This document shows, piece after piece, positions 1 to 8,280 of a DNA stretch of 42,014 nucleotides. The position numbers and the translations under genes were made by a program. Location: the NCBI GenBank assembly GCA_937966115.1, contig CALCKX010000062.1:1-42014 (forward strand), given 5' to 3'. Positions within the stretch are counted from its first letter, which is position 1, and each line of letters opens with the position of its first letter. This DNA is from an uncultured Chloracidobacterium sp. GTDB lineage: Bacteria; Acidobacteriota; Blastocatellia; Chloracidobacteriales; Chloracidobacteriaceae. Under the pieces are notes generated by a model. That model saw only the letters and a list, made by a program, of their open reading frames with translations. It made no database searches and was not told where the DNA came from.

Positions 1-198
<198 letters not shown>

Positions 199-249
199 CG
201 CGCCCGGCCCGGTCTCGCCCGCCTGTCTCGCCTGGCCGAGCCGCGCCCG

Positions 250-1470
250 CTAGTTCACCAGGTAAAGGTGAAAGCCGCCGTAGATGGCAAAGCGATCCTC
301 GGCGAAGAGTTCAAGCGAGCGCTCCCGCTCATACCGGACGCGCGCCCGCAAGTCCGGCGGCAAGGCGGCCTCCACCGGCGAGGTCTCCGGGGCTGTGCGG
401 AAAATGACCCGCGCGCCCGACGGCGCGACCCGGACGACTTCGCGCCATAGCGCGGCAATTTCTTCATCCTTCATCCAATCCTGCGCATCGAGGAACACAA
501 AGCGGTCGTAAGCTCCGGCCGGCTGCTGGCGCAAGTGCGCGGTCAACGAAGCGACTTCCGTCGTCACTCGCGAGATGTTGGCGCGCAGCGTCTCGAAGTT
601 TTCCGCCTTCAGATACTCAGGGATGGCCCGGCGATGCTCGGTGTCGTAGCGGCGCGTCAGCGCCTGCCAGGCAAAGTAGTTCTCCTCGATGGGAAAATCG
701 CAGACGAAGCGCCGCACGCGCCGCCGATACATAGCGAGGATGTTTTCCGGCGTTTCGCGGCGCATGGCCTCGTACTGACGGGGCGGGATGCCGAGTCCGA
801 AAACGATGAACGGCAACTTCGAGAGGGCCCGCACCAGCCAGTGATCGAAATAAACGCCAATGGTTTCGTCGAACGCTCGCCCACGCTCGACCGGGTCGGT
901 CAGCCGCGTCAAGCGGTCGGGATAAATGCCCATCAGATGGGCGAGCTTTTCCAAAAAGCGGAGATAGAACCCGTTGCGCGCGTGGTCGTAGAGATTGTCC
1001 GCGAAGAAGTGTATGCGTCGCTTTCCGAACATTGTCAGACCTTCCCAAAAGGCGCGGGTCGCGCTGTCCAGATGCGCGCTCAAATAGGCGTCGTAAGCCT
1101 CGACGTTGCGCAGGTCGTTGGCCTCGCCAAACATCCGAAAGAATGACTCGTAATCCGGCAGGCGCCGCACAGCGGCGAGCTTCAGCCGCAACAGCGCGAG
1201 ATGGTAGCGGTTCAGGTCAACGGCCGTGATGTGCGCCGGGCTGCGCGCAAGGTAATTCAGAACGTTACAGCCGCCGGAGGAAATGGTCAGAATCCGACTC
1301 GCTGGCGTCAGCTCCAGCGCGGCCAGGTCAACCCGCGGGTCTTCCCAAATCTGGTTATAGACGAAAGCATCGAAGTAAACCGTGAAGAGGCGCTCCAGAA
1401 GCCCTTGCCTCGAGGTGATTGGGCTTTGGTGAACCGCCGCGCGGAGAAGTTGGGCTGTATCAGTGGCCAC
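250..1470 (-). CDS. btaA: BtaA-like S-adenosylmethionine:diacylglycerol 3-amino-3-carboxypropyltransferase (DUF3419)
   Basis: The family transfers the 3-amino-3-carboxypropyl group of S-adenosylmethionine to diacylglycerol, giving diacylglyceryl-homoserine, the first step to the betaine lipid DGTS. The 406-residue length suits the family. The N-terminal region has the family-typical VYNQIWEDPRVD (about 37-48), an SAM-binding ISSGGCNVLNYL (63-74) and AVDLNRYH (83-90). The GTG start has GCGAGG about 10 nt upstream. The gene lies 24 bp after a methyltransferase of BtaB type on the same strand, which is the classic two-gene partner and supports the call. I have not aligned it; the family call rests on motif recognition. 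Confidence 0.87.
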   Translation of the reverse strand: MATDTAQLLRAAVHQSPITSRQGLLERLFTVYFDAFVYNQIWEDPRVDLAALELTPASRILTISSGGCNVLNYLARSPAHITAVDLNRYHLALLRLKLAAVRRLPDYESFFRMFGEANDLRNVEAYDAYLSAHLDSATRAFWEGLTMFGKRRIHFFADNLYDHARNGFYLRFLEKLAHLMGIYPDRLTRLTDPVERGRAFDETIGVYFDHWLVRALSKLPFIVFGLGIPPRQYEAMRRETPENILAMYRRRVRRFVCDFPIEENYFAWQALTRRYDTEHRRAIPEYLKAENFETLRANISRVTTEVASLTAHLRQQPAGAYDRFVFLDAQDWMKDEEIAALWREVVRVAPSGARVIFRTAPETSPVEAALPPDLRARVRYERERSLELFAEDRFAIYGGFHLYLVN

Positions 1471-1494
1471 AGCGATGTGCCTCGCAAAAAGCGT

Positions 1495-2205
1495 TCAAGA
1501 TGCGCGCCCCAGGGCGTCCGGCGCCGGCGTTTCGAAAAGCGCGATGAAAGCGTAGCGCCCGCCCACCGCTTCGACTGTGAGCTTTCCCTCGCCCCGATCG
1601 CGGCGGGCCGCGAGATCATCGAGGATTTCCGGGCGCGGCGTCACGTCAAAGCGCCGAACCCAAGCGCCCAATAGCTTTTCAAACCAGGTCGGCAGCTCTT
1701 TCTGATCCCAGAAATCCACCATTGCCAGGCAGCCGCCGGGGCCGAGATTGGACAGGGCGGCGGCGATAGCCGTTCGCCAGTCAGGAATCATGGAGAGCGA
1801 GTAGGAAAAAAACGCGATGTCGAAAGGCGCGTCCAGCCCGAAAATCGCCTGGTGATCAAGCGCTTCGGCGGCGGCGACGGCAACGGCGACATTCTCCAGT
1901 CGGCGGCGACGGATGTTGGCGCGCGACGAGATGAGCATCTCGCTGGAGATATCCACCCCATAAAACTGCGCCTGCGGGTAGCGACTCCCCAGAATAACCA
2001 GGTTGCGCGCCGTGCCGCAGCCAATTTCCACGACGCGCGCCGCCGGGCGAACCGGCAGGCGCTCCAGCAAGGTGTCGCGCCCAAACAAGAAGTACTTTCG
2101 AGATAGGTCATAGATGTATCGCTGCCGCCGATACATCGCGTCCATTTTCGCGGCGTGGCTGTTCTTCATAAGGCAATGGGGAGCGAGGCGCTTAGCAAGC
2201 CGCAT
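1495..2205 (-). CDS. btaB: BtaB-like S-adenosylmethionine-dependent N-methyltransferase for DGTS synthesis
   Basis: This is a class I methyltransferase of 236 residues with a clear SAM-binding motif I, VVEIGCGTARN (58-68), and a later LSNLGPGGCLAMVDFW strand. BtaB enzymes methylate diacylglyceryl-homoserine three times to form diacylglyceryl-N,N,N-trimethylhomoserine (DGTS) at the membrane. The specific assignment depends on the neighbour: it is the upstream gene of a two-gene unit with btaA. Starts are possible at 2205 or at the internal ATG at 2169; neither has a strong ribosome-binding site, and I keep the longer form. DGTS has, as I recall, been reported in lipids of Chloracidobacterium thermophilum, consistent with this pair. 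Confidence 0.82.
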   Translation of the reverse strand: MRLAKRLAPHCLMKNSHAAKMDAMYRRQRYIYDLSRKYFLFGRDTLLERLPVRPAARVVEIGCGTARNLVILGSRYPQAQFYGVDISSEMLISSRANIRRRRLENVAVAVAAAEALDHQAIFGLDAPFDIAFFSYSLSMIPDWRTAIAAALSNLGPGGCLAMVDFWDQKELPTWFEKLLGAWVRRFDVTPRPEILDDLAARRDRGEGKLTVEAVGGRYAFIALFETPAPDALGRAS

Positions 2206-2629
2206 GTTCCAGCTTAGCGCGTCGCCAGCGAAGGTGTTGGCGCAACTTAGTCGGAGCGACGCGCTTCAGTCAAACCGCAACTGGTTTCCGGGCGCTTTCT
2301 TGCGTCCAAAGGAAGCTCAGGTCAGGGCCCGCGGCTCAGGTCGCCGCCCGCGGCGCCCCAGATGTCTCGATTAGAGCGATGTCTCGGCGAGCGATGCGCG
2401 AGAAAGCCCGCCTCTGCGCTGAAAGCTCGACCCCGCTAAAAGCTCGACCCCGAGCCTGGGCGGCGGGAGCGCCCCTCGCGCGCGCCGACCTATGGCGGCG
2501 CAGGCTCTTTCAGCCGCTCGCCGGTCGCGTCGGCCCGATGAAAAGCCCGCGTCGCAGATAAGGTCCGAGCGACGCGGGCGAAAAGGCTTTCAGGCGCTGC
2601 CCCCGAACCCGCGCGCGGTAACGCGGCGA
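2206..2629. other. Intergenic region between btaB and a radical SAM gene
   Basis: No convincing gene lies here; the open frames are short, arginine-rich and lack ribosome-binding sites. The left part would hold the btaB promoter. The stretch 2422-2452 contains the 14-base unit AAAGCTCGACCCCG twice, 17 bases apart. The right end carries the terminator hairpin annotated separately. Otherwise I see nothing recognisable. Confidence 0.5.
2541..2579 (-). terminator. Rho-independent terminator of the bacteriochlorophyll/radical SAM operon
   Basis: On the minus strand GCCCGCGTCGC (2579-2569) pairs perfectly with GCGACGCGGGC (2555-2545), an 11-bp GC-rich stem with a 13-base loop, followed by TTTTC. 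It sits 50 bases after the stop codon of the radical SAM gene that ends at 2630. The position is right for ending the long minus-strand bch transcript. Confidence 0.75.
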
Positions 2630-4048
2630 TTAGGCGTAAGCCGGGCGAGCCTGGCGGGCGCTGCGCAGGAAGTCCGGCGGCAGCGGTTCCGGGAAGCGAT
2701 GCTTGATGATGCTGCGGAAGCGCAGGTTGGAGATGGTCGCCAGCAGCTTTCGCTGCGCATGCGAGCGCGGCGACAAGACGCGCTTGTAAATGGACGGGAC
2801 GGAATAAAACCGCTCAAAGGCGAGCTGAAGCAAGCGGCGAGTCTCTTCGGCGTCCGTGCCCTCGCGCGCCCAGACGACTTCCTCGCCGGTGTAGCGGTCC
2901 CAGTCCAGGTGCAGCAGCTTGTCCTTGGTGCGATTGTAGAGCGCCGTGCCGGGAAACGGGGTCATCACGGAGAAGATCGCCGTCTCGACGTTGCATCGCT
3001 TCAACTCCTCGATGGTCTGGAGCGTGCTTTCGATTGTCTCGTCCTCGAAGCCAAAGAGGATGCCAACGTCCACGGCGATGCCATTCCGATGGAACAGCCG
3101 AATGAGATCGTCGTACTTTTCCGGTCGATTGAACTTTTTGTTCACCGTGGCGAGTTCATTCGGGTGAATGCTTTCAATACCGAGAAAAGCGCGGCGACAG
3201 CCCGATTTGGCCGCCAGCTCGACCAGCTCCGGGCGCTTGAGCGTCTGGGTGTCGAAAAAGCCAAACCAACTGAGCTTGCGCTTGGCCAACGTCTTGAACA
3301 GATCGGCGGCGGCATCCGGGTTGACGATGAGGTTGTCATCGGCGATGGAGAAAAACTCCGCTCCGTAAGCGTCAATCTCGCGCAGCAGATGCGCCGGATC
3401 GCGGTAACGCATCTTGCCGCCGGCAAAGACCGGCACGGTGCAGAAGTCACACTTGTGCGGACACCCGCGCGAGGTCTGGATGCTCATAATCGGCATCTTG
3501 AGCGTCGGAATGGGTTTGAAATAGCGCTCCAGCTTGAGGAGATCCCAGCGCGGCACCGGCAACTCATTCAGGTCCTGCGACTGCCCGCCCTGATAAACCG
3601 GCTTGAGGTCGTCATTCTGCACATCGTTGAGGATGGTCGGCCACAGCGCCTCGCCTTCGCCCGAGACCACCGCGTCGCAGTGCTGAAGCGCCTCCTCAAT
3701 CATAAAGCTGACGTGAATGCCGCCCATGATCACCGGGATGTTGCGCGAGCGGCAGTCATCCGCAATCTGGTAGCCGCGCTGTACATTTCGAGTGTAAGCC
3801 GTGATGGCGACCAAGTCAGTGTCATCTGGAATATGCAGCGGCTCGACGTTTTCGTCCAAAATCGTCACCTTATGCGGCGGCGGCGTAATCGCCGCCAGCG
3901 TCGGCAAAACGATATTCGGGAAAATCATGAACGGCTTATGGCGCTGTCCTTTTTCCGGGTTGTAGTACCGGGGCAAAACCAGCAGGATATTCAGAGGACG
4001 ATGCTGACCGAGCTTCTTGCGACGCTTGATTTGAACGACGACAGGCAT
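2630..4048 (-). CDS. B12-binding-domain radical SAM protein, candidate BChl c side-chain methyltransferase
   Basis: A 472-residue protein with an N-terminal cobalamin-binding Rossmann domain (about 20-150, including GGIHVSF and the typical SGEGE) and a radical SAM core with RGCPHKCDFC (cysteines about 196, 200, 203). This is the class B architecture shared by BchE, BchQ, BchR and many other enzymes. The reading frame is open to a TTG at 4093, but the ATG at 4048 has AAGGAG 12 nt upstream and is preferred. It is the last gene of a minus-strand bch cluster, so a role as BchQ (C-8) or BchR (C-12) methylase is plausible, but this is inferred from context; the sequence alone does not fix the substrate. 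Confidence 0.82.
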   Translation of the reverse strand: MPVVVQIKRRKKLGQHRPLNILLVLPRYYNPEKGQRHKPFMIFPNIVLPTLAAITPPPHKVTILDENVEPLHIPDDTDLVAITAYTRNVQRGYQIADDCRSRNIPVIMGGIHVSFMIEEALQHCDAVVSGEGEALWPTILNDVQNDDLKPVYQGGQSQDLNELPVPRWDLLKLERYFKPIPTLKMPIMSIQTSRGCPHKCDFCTVPVFAGGKMRYRDPAHLLREIDAYGAEFFSIADDNLIVNPDAAADLFKTLAKRKLSWFGFFDTQTLKRPELVELAAKSGCRRAFLGIESIHPNELATVNKKFNRPEKYDDLIRLFHRNGIAVDVGILFGFEDETIESTLQTIEELKRCNVETAIFSVMTPFPGTALYNRTKDKLLHLDWDRYTGEEVVWAREGTDAEETRRLLQLAFERFYSVPSIYKRVLSPRSHAQRKLLATISNLRFRSIIKHRFPEPLPPDFLRSARQARPAYA

Positions 4049-4122
4049 GGAACGAGGGGTCTCCTTCAAGTATGCAGAAACTTTGAAAGTCAAGAAGATC
4101 GAGCGCCTTGTCAGTTAAGAAA

Positions 4123-5508
4123 TCAGCAAGCCGCCGGCTTCGCCACGGGCGTCGGCGTCTTCCCGAAAAACAAGCGCGGCAGATTTTCCATAAGGTACTT
4201 CGGGCGCGTGTAATACATCGCCGTCATCGCTTTGCGCGTGACCTCAATTTCCCACGCCTCAAGGTGATCCAGCTTGAAGGTTACGTGCGAAATGTCATAA
4301 TCCTCCCAAGACAAATTCGGCAGTAACCGCCCAGATTGAATGAATTCCCGCCGCATGGTCGTCCCCACGTATGGTGTCAGAATATTAATCCAAAGCATTT
4401 CGGGATTCAGATCGCACATGTACTTCATCGTCGCTTGCAGCGATTCGCGGGTTTCCTTTGGATGCCCGATGATGATCGAGGCCATGGAAGCGATGCCGTT
4501 TTTCTTGAGCAAGCGAATGCACTGCGCGTTGTCGTCGCTGGTCGCGGTTTTGTTGTAATCCTTGAGCGTCTCTGGATCCATGGATTCAATGCCCATGATG
4601 ACGCCCATGCAACCGGCCGCGGCCATGACTTCGACAACTTCAGGAAACTTGACAAAAATGTTCGTCACGCACTGAGCGGTCCATTTGATTTTGTCGGCAA
4701 GACCAGCGTCGATAATGGCTTGCGAAATGGCCATGGCGCGCTTCGGGCTGGCGTTGAAAATGTCGTCAGTGAAGAAAAACGTGCGATAGTTATACTTGTA
4801 GAAGCCTTCCTCGATCTCCTGCATGATCGAGTCCACCGAGCGATAGCGCCACTTCGCGCCATAGTTGGCGGTCACAATGCAGAACGAGCAATCATAAGGG
4901 CATCCCCGCGATCCGGAAATGTTGTAAACCGGATCGGCGAACTTGCCGAGCCAGGAGCGGGTTTGCTGCCAGTAACGGGGCACATCAAGCAACTCGCGGT
5001 TCGGAATTGGCAGGCTATCCAAGTCCTTGATGAACGGCATGGCCGGATTGCGGATGAAGGCGTCGCCATCCAGCCAGGCCACGCCCTTGATGGTTGAGGG
5101 ATCGACCTTGCCGTTGGCTTCAAACTGCCTGACGATTTCCAGCATTTGATATTCGCCCTCGCTCCGAACCACGACATCCACATAGCCGGAGCGCAGCGTG
5201 GCTTCATCATCAAATGTCGGGTGCGTGCCGCCCATGACGACATATTTCCCTGCCGCTTTGGCCGCCTTGGCGACGCGCATGCCAACGGTGTATTTCACCG
5301 TGTCGCACGAAATCCCCACGATGTCAATGTCGTCGCCAAAAACTGGCTGCTGACCAGCGTTCATGTCACACAGCTCGACTTCATAGCCCTGCGACTGAAT
5401 GAAAGTCCCAATGTAAAGAATCGCCAATGGCATGCTTATGAAGCTGAAGCGCTCGGCGACCTTTTCTATGACGGGGGGATTGACGAATAGACACTTGGGC
5501 TTTTTCAT
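4123..5508 (-). CDS. B12-binding-domain radical SAM protein, second candidate BChl c methyltransferase
   Basis: A 461-residue protein starting with CLFVNPPVIEKVAERFSF, a B12-binding domain in the first 150 residues (VMGGTHPTF 91-99, RSEGEY 115-120) and a radical SAM core with the cluster motif GCPYDCSFC (C203, C207, C210). A C-terminal helical extension follows. AGGAG stands about 10 nt before the ATG. It is clearly a different protein from the next radical SAM gene downstream, 75 bp away, rather than a recent duplicate. Green sulfur bacteria use two such enzymes, BchQ and BchR, for C-8(2) and C-12(1) methylation, so the two neighbouring genes here fit in number and place, but that pairing is inference. 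Confidence 0.82.
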   Translation of the reverse strand: MKKPKCLFVNPPVIEKVAERFSFISMPLAILYIGTFIQSQGYEVELCDMNAGQQPVFGDDIDIVGISCDTVKYTVGMRVAKAAKAAGKYVVMGGTHPTFDDEATLRSGYVDVVVRSEGEYQMLEIVRQFEANGKVDPSTIKGVAWLDGDAFIRNPAMPFIKDLDSLPIPNRELLDVPRYWQQTRSWLGKFADPVYNISGSRGCPYDCSFCIVTANYGAKWRYRSVDSIMQEIEEGFYKYNYRTFFFTDDIFNASPKRAMAISQAIIDAGLADKIKWTAQCVTNIFVKFPEVVEVMAAAGCMGVIMGIESMDPETLKDYNKTATSDDNAQCIRLLKKNGIASMASIIIGHPKETRESLQATMKYMCDLNPEMLWINILTPYVGTTMRREFIQSGRLLPNLSWEDYDISHVTFKLDHLEAWEIEVTRKAMTAMYYTRPKYLMENLPRLFFGKTPTPVAKPAAC

Positions 5509-5608
5509 AGGGCTGTCTTCTCCTGGCGCGTTCGCGCCATGCGATTTACGATTGGGCTAAGCTAAATCATTGGCGACTTTGAGCGCGGATTGCCGATTGC
5601 CTCTTTTT

Positions 5609-6316
5609 TTAAGAAGTAACACCGGAAGCGCTCGGAGCAAAGCGAAAAATCCGCGGACGCACGCGGAGCATCAATACCGTATCCACAATGGCGTGGAAAA
5701 TCACGACGCTCCAAAAATCTTCAAAGACGTAAAACGTCAGACACCAGGAAAGTGAAAGCGCGCTTTCCGACCAAAGGCGGAACTTGCGAATTTTGCGCGC
5801 CCGCTCATCTTCTCGGAAATGAGGCGGAAAAATGCGCATCCAAAAAAGCCCGTGAATGGCACCCCCATAAATCAGGAACGCGAAGAACCCGCTGCCAAAA
5901 ATAACCCAGTGCGACAAGCCTCCGGTCAAGCCCAGGAGCTGCGCGCTCCAGCCCCCGATAAAAGCCCCTAGCCTGAAGACCAGCAAAAACGCCAGCGTTT
6001 CGCCAAGGCTGTTGCCGATGATGAAAATCGGCGTGCCGATCAGATTGAGCGGCCGCTCCTCGTGAATGGCGACTTGCGCGTAAAGCCACTGGGAAAAAGC
6101 CAGCGTCGCGATTAGCAGGGCGATGCCCCAAACCGAGGCCACGGTTTGGGCGACATTGAAGGCGAACGGCTCTGGGAGACGCAGCAGTAGCGTCAGCGCG
6201 AGCGCGCCCAGCCAATAGAGCGCGATTGCGCCCTCGCGCCCCCAGCTTGGCGTGTCGGTATCCGTCCCGCCAGGGGCGTAGCGTTCCAATCGTTCAACGG
6301 CTTGTAGCACTGGCAT
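5609..6316 (-). CDS. Polytopic membrane protein of unknown function in the bch cluster
   Basis: I do not recognise the family with confidence. From the ATG at 6316 the protein has about 235 residues with roughly five or six hydrophobic helices, among them ALYWLGALALTLLL, IALLIATLAFSQWLY and VIFGSGFFAFLIYGGAIHG. Polar residues in helices (NSLGETLAF, AIHGLFW, FEDFW, FHAIVDTV) recall the buried Glu/His pattern of CPBP-type intramembrane proteases, but the canonical EExxxR is absent. The frame also has a GTG start at 6361 overlapping the end of bchF by 13 bases. Its position between bchF and two radical SAM genes suggests a link to pigment or chlorosome assembly. Confidence 0.7.
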   Translation of the reverse strand: MPVLQAVERLERYAPGGTDTDTPSWGREGAIALYWLGALALTLLLRLPEPFAFNVAQTVASVWGIALLIATLAFSQWLYAQVAIHEERPLNLIGTPIFIIGNSLGETLAFLLVFRLGAFIGGWSAQLLGLTGGLSHWVIFGSGFFAFLIYGGAIHGLFWMRIFPPHFREDERARKIRKFRLWSESALSLSWCLTFYVFEDFWSVVIFHAIVDTVLMLRVRPRIFRFAPSASGVTS

Positions 6317-6348
6317 AGGCAACGGACCCTTCTCGTCAGCGACAGCGT

Positions 6349-6834
6349 TCAGGAAGCCCACGGGACGTCGCCCGCAATGGTGTAGCCATGGCTTTTCAGC
6401 TCGCGCCGATTGATGACGTATTTACGCACGAACTGATAGGCGTTGACGCAGTAGGTGAGATAGGCGACAAGGGCGATGTAGGCCAGCGTCATCTCCTCCC
6501 ACTTCAAGAAAAAGCCAATGACATAAAGCGTGTGCGAAATCAGCACGAAGGTCGAGAAGAAATCTTCCCACCAAAACTCCTTGGCGAAAGCGTAATGCCC
6601 AAAGACATCCTTCTCCCAAAAGGCGCCGGTCACAGCCATCACCCACAGCACGAAAACCTTGACCATCACGCTGATATTGGCAATCCAAAATCCGTTGCCG
6701 GTCATAATGAAGTAGATGATGAGCGCCAAGCTAAAGAAAAAAATCACGAACTGCACCGGGGCCAGAAACGCCTGCACTGGCATCCACTTGCTTTTCTGAC
6801 GGCGGAGCATCTGCTCCTGGGTGTAGGTCGACAC
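6349..6834 (-). CDS. bchF: 3-vinyl bacteriochlorophyllide hydratase (BchF/BchV)
   Basis: BchF/BchV hydrates the C-3 vinyl group to 1-hydroxyethyl during bacteriochlorophyll synthesis. The 161-residue size and sequence fit the family: an N-terminal YTQEQMLRRQKSKW, then APVQFVIFFFSLALI, then VTGAFWEKDVFGHYAF, then FFWEDFFS-like and YLTYCVNAYQF segments. Four transmembrane helices are apparent. The start is a GTG with GGGAGG 5 nt upstream, an excellent ribosome-binding site. It lies 39 bp after bciB in the cluster. Whether it acts as BchF or as the BChl c-specific paralogue BchV cannot be decided from this window. Confidence 0.92.
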   Translation of the reverse strand: MSTYTQEQMLRRQKSKWMPVQAFLAPVQFVIFFFSLALIIYFIMTGNGFWIANISVMVKVFVLWVMAVTGAFWEKDVFGHYAFAKEFWWEDFFSTFVLISHTLYVIGFFLKWEEMTLAYIALVAYLTYCVNAYQFVRKYVINRRELKSHGYTIAGDVPWAS

Positions 6835-6873
6835 GGCTACCTCCCGATTGGCGTATGCTAATAATGCCTCCCC

Positions 6874-8157
6874 TCAGCCAATGCTGACTGGGTCTAGGGC
6901 TTTTGCAGTCTGGCTCGCTGTCGCGCGCCGTCCGGGACGCTTCGCGGCCGGCGGCGCTGGCGGGCGGGTTTCGCCCGGCAGAACGTATTTTTCAAGGGGC
7001 GCGTAGGCGTAACGCGGCACCAGCAGCGATTCGCGGTGGGCGGCTTTCCGACGCACGGTGAACAGCCCCTCGGCCAGCTTCATTTCAATCCGCGTCCGGG
7101 CAAACTCCAGCCCGCGCGGCCCGATGCGTCGCTGAAGAAACGCGATGAGCTTCTTGACCGGCCGCGGGGCGCCCTTCGTGTAGGGCTTGCCAAGCTGGCT
7201 CAGGAAGCCTTTCATCGCGAGCGCCCGGTTGCCGCTTTCCGTCGGCTCGGTCAGCTCCACGTCGTCGCGGATTAGGTCCAGCAGGCGCCATCCCTTGGCG
7301 TTGCGGATAAGCAGCCACTGGATGTCCGGCAGCCCCCCGCCCATGTAGCCCACCGATAAATCGGCCAGCGAGTTCGTGTAGTTGAAACACACTCGACACG
7401 ACGGCGCGATGAGGTCCGGGCCGATTTCATGCATCGGAATCTCGACAAAGTTGAGCTTCTCGATGTCGCCGTTGACATGCCGCATCCAGAGCCGAAAGTC
7501 GGGCATGAACTCCATGTGCACAACCGTCTCCGGCGACCGACTCACCGACCTGAGAAACGTCTGGTAGTTCTCATGCGTCGTGTTATCGCTGCACAGAATG
7601 CCCAGACACCACAGGTCGTCAAAGGGGAGCGTCGGCTCGATGACGCGCAGGGCGTGAAACTGACAGGGCGTGCCCACGACCATGACGCGCTTGAGGCCGG
7701 CGGCGACCGCGTCATCAATCTTTTCAAGCGTCGGCGAGAGTCCGAACTTGTTGCCCCGGCAGGCCAGGACCTCCTCCGGCGTCCGCGCCAAGACCGGCAT
7801 CGGCTTGTTGAGCGTCCCTGGTTCCGTCCCGGCGAGAATCACGCCCTCGACCAGCCCGCGCTCGAGCGCCCGCATGGCGACCGTCGTCACGACGCCCGTC
7901 CACTGAGCGCCGGCAATCGGGCGCTGCCGCCGAACGCGAAAAATTTTCTCGTATGGTCCGAAGTACAGCTCATCCGTCCCCGTCTGGCGGGCGTGACCCT
8001 GAACGGCGATTTCCAGCTCGTCGTACTTCTGCACCAGAAAGGCGCAGGCCTCCTTGACATGCGGGCGCAAGCTGGACGTGCAGATGCCGCAGTCGCTGCA
8101 AATCCTCGAAAAGCGCTCGGCGGGGTCTGGCTTCGCGATGGGCAGTGGGGTTGCCAT
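6874..8157 (-). CDS. bciB: Ferredoxin-dependent divinyl chlorophyllide 8-vinyl reductase BciB
   Basis: BciB reduces the C-8 vinyl group using reduced ferredoxin, with FAD and Fe-S clusters, and belongs to the F420-hydrogenase beta-subunit family. The 427-residue protein has an N-terminal cysteine group C20-x2-C23-x2-C26 (SRICSDCGIC), a central CRGNKFGLSPTLEKI, VVGTPCQFHALR, GILCSDNTTHENY, and a second cysteine pair in APSCRVCFNYTNSLADLSVGYMG. The frame extends to 8220, but the ATG at 8157 has TTAGGA about 9 nt before it. Its place directly after bchL in a bch cluster separates it from general coenzyme F420 hydrogenase subunits. Confidence 0.92.
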   Translation of the reverse strand: MATPLPIAKPDPAERFSRICSDCGICTSSLRPHVKEACAFLVQKYDELEIAVQGHARQTGTDELYFGPYEKIFRVRRQRPIAGAQWTGVVTTVAMRALERGLVEGVILAGTEPGTLNKPMPVLARTPEEVLACRGNKFGLSPTLEKIDDAVAAGLKRVMVVGTPCQFHALRVIEPTLPFDDLWCLGILCSDNTTHENYQTFLRSVSRSPETVVHMEFMPDFRLWMRHVNGDIEKLNFVEIPMHEIGPDLIAPSCRVCFNYTNSLADLSVGYMGGGLPDIQWLLIRNAKGWRLLDLIRDDVELTEPTESGNRALAMKGFLSQLGKPYTKGAPRPVKKLIAFLQRRIGPRGLEFARTRIEMKLAEGLFTVRRKAAHRESLLVPRYAYAPLEKYVLPGETRPPAPPAAKRPGRRATASQTAKALDPVSIG

Positions 8158-8280
8158 AATGTTTTTCCTAAGCTGGCGGCTGCCTGAAGGCGGGCGCGCC
8201 CGGGCCGGTGTAGCCGCCAAAGCGTTCCCGGCGCGCGCGCAAGCGCGGACGCGAGCATCGCGAGCGCCTTGACGACTCGA

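Noticed and set aside
2422-2452. Tandem repeat / start of a repeat array
   Set aside because: Only two copies of 14 bases; too few for CRISPR or an attachment site.
2492-4213. 573-residue open frame on the plus strand
   Set aside because: Antisense to a well-supported radical SAM gene, with no recognisable protein sequence.
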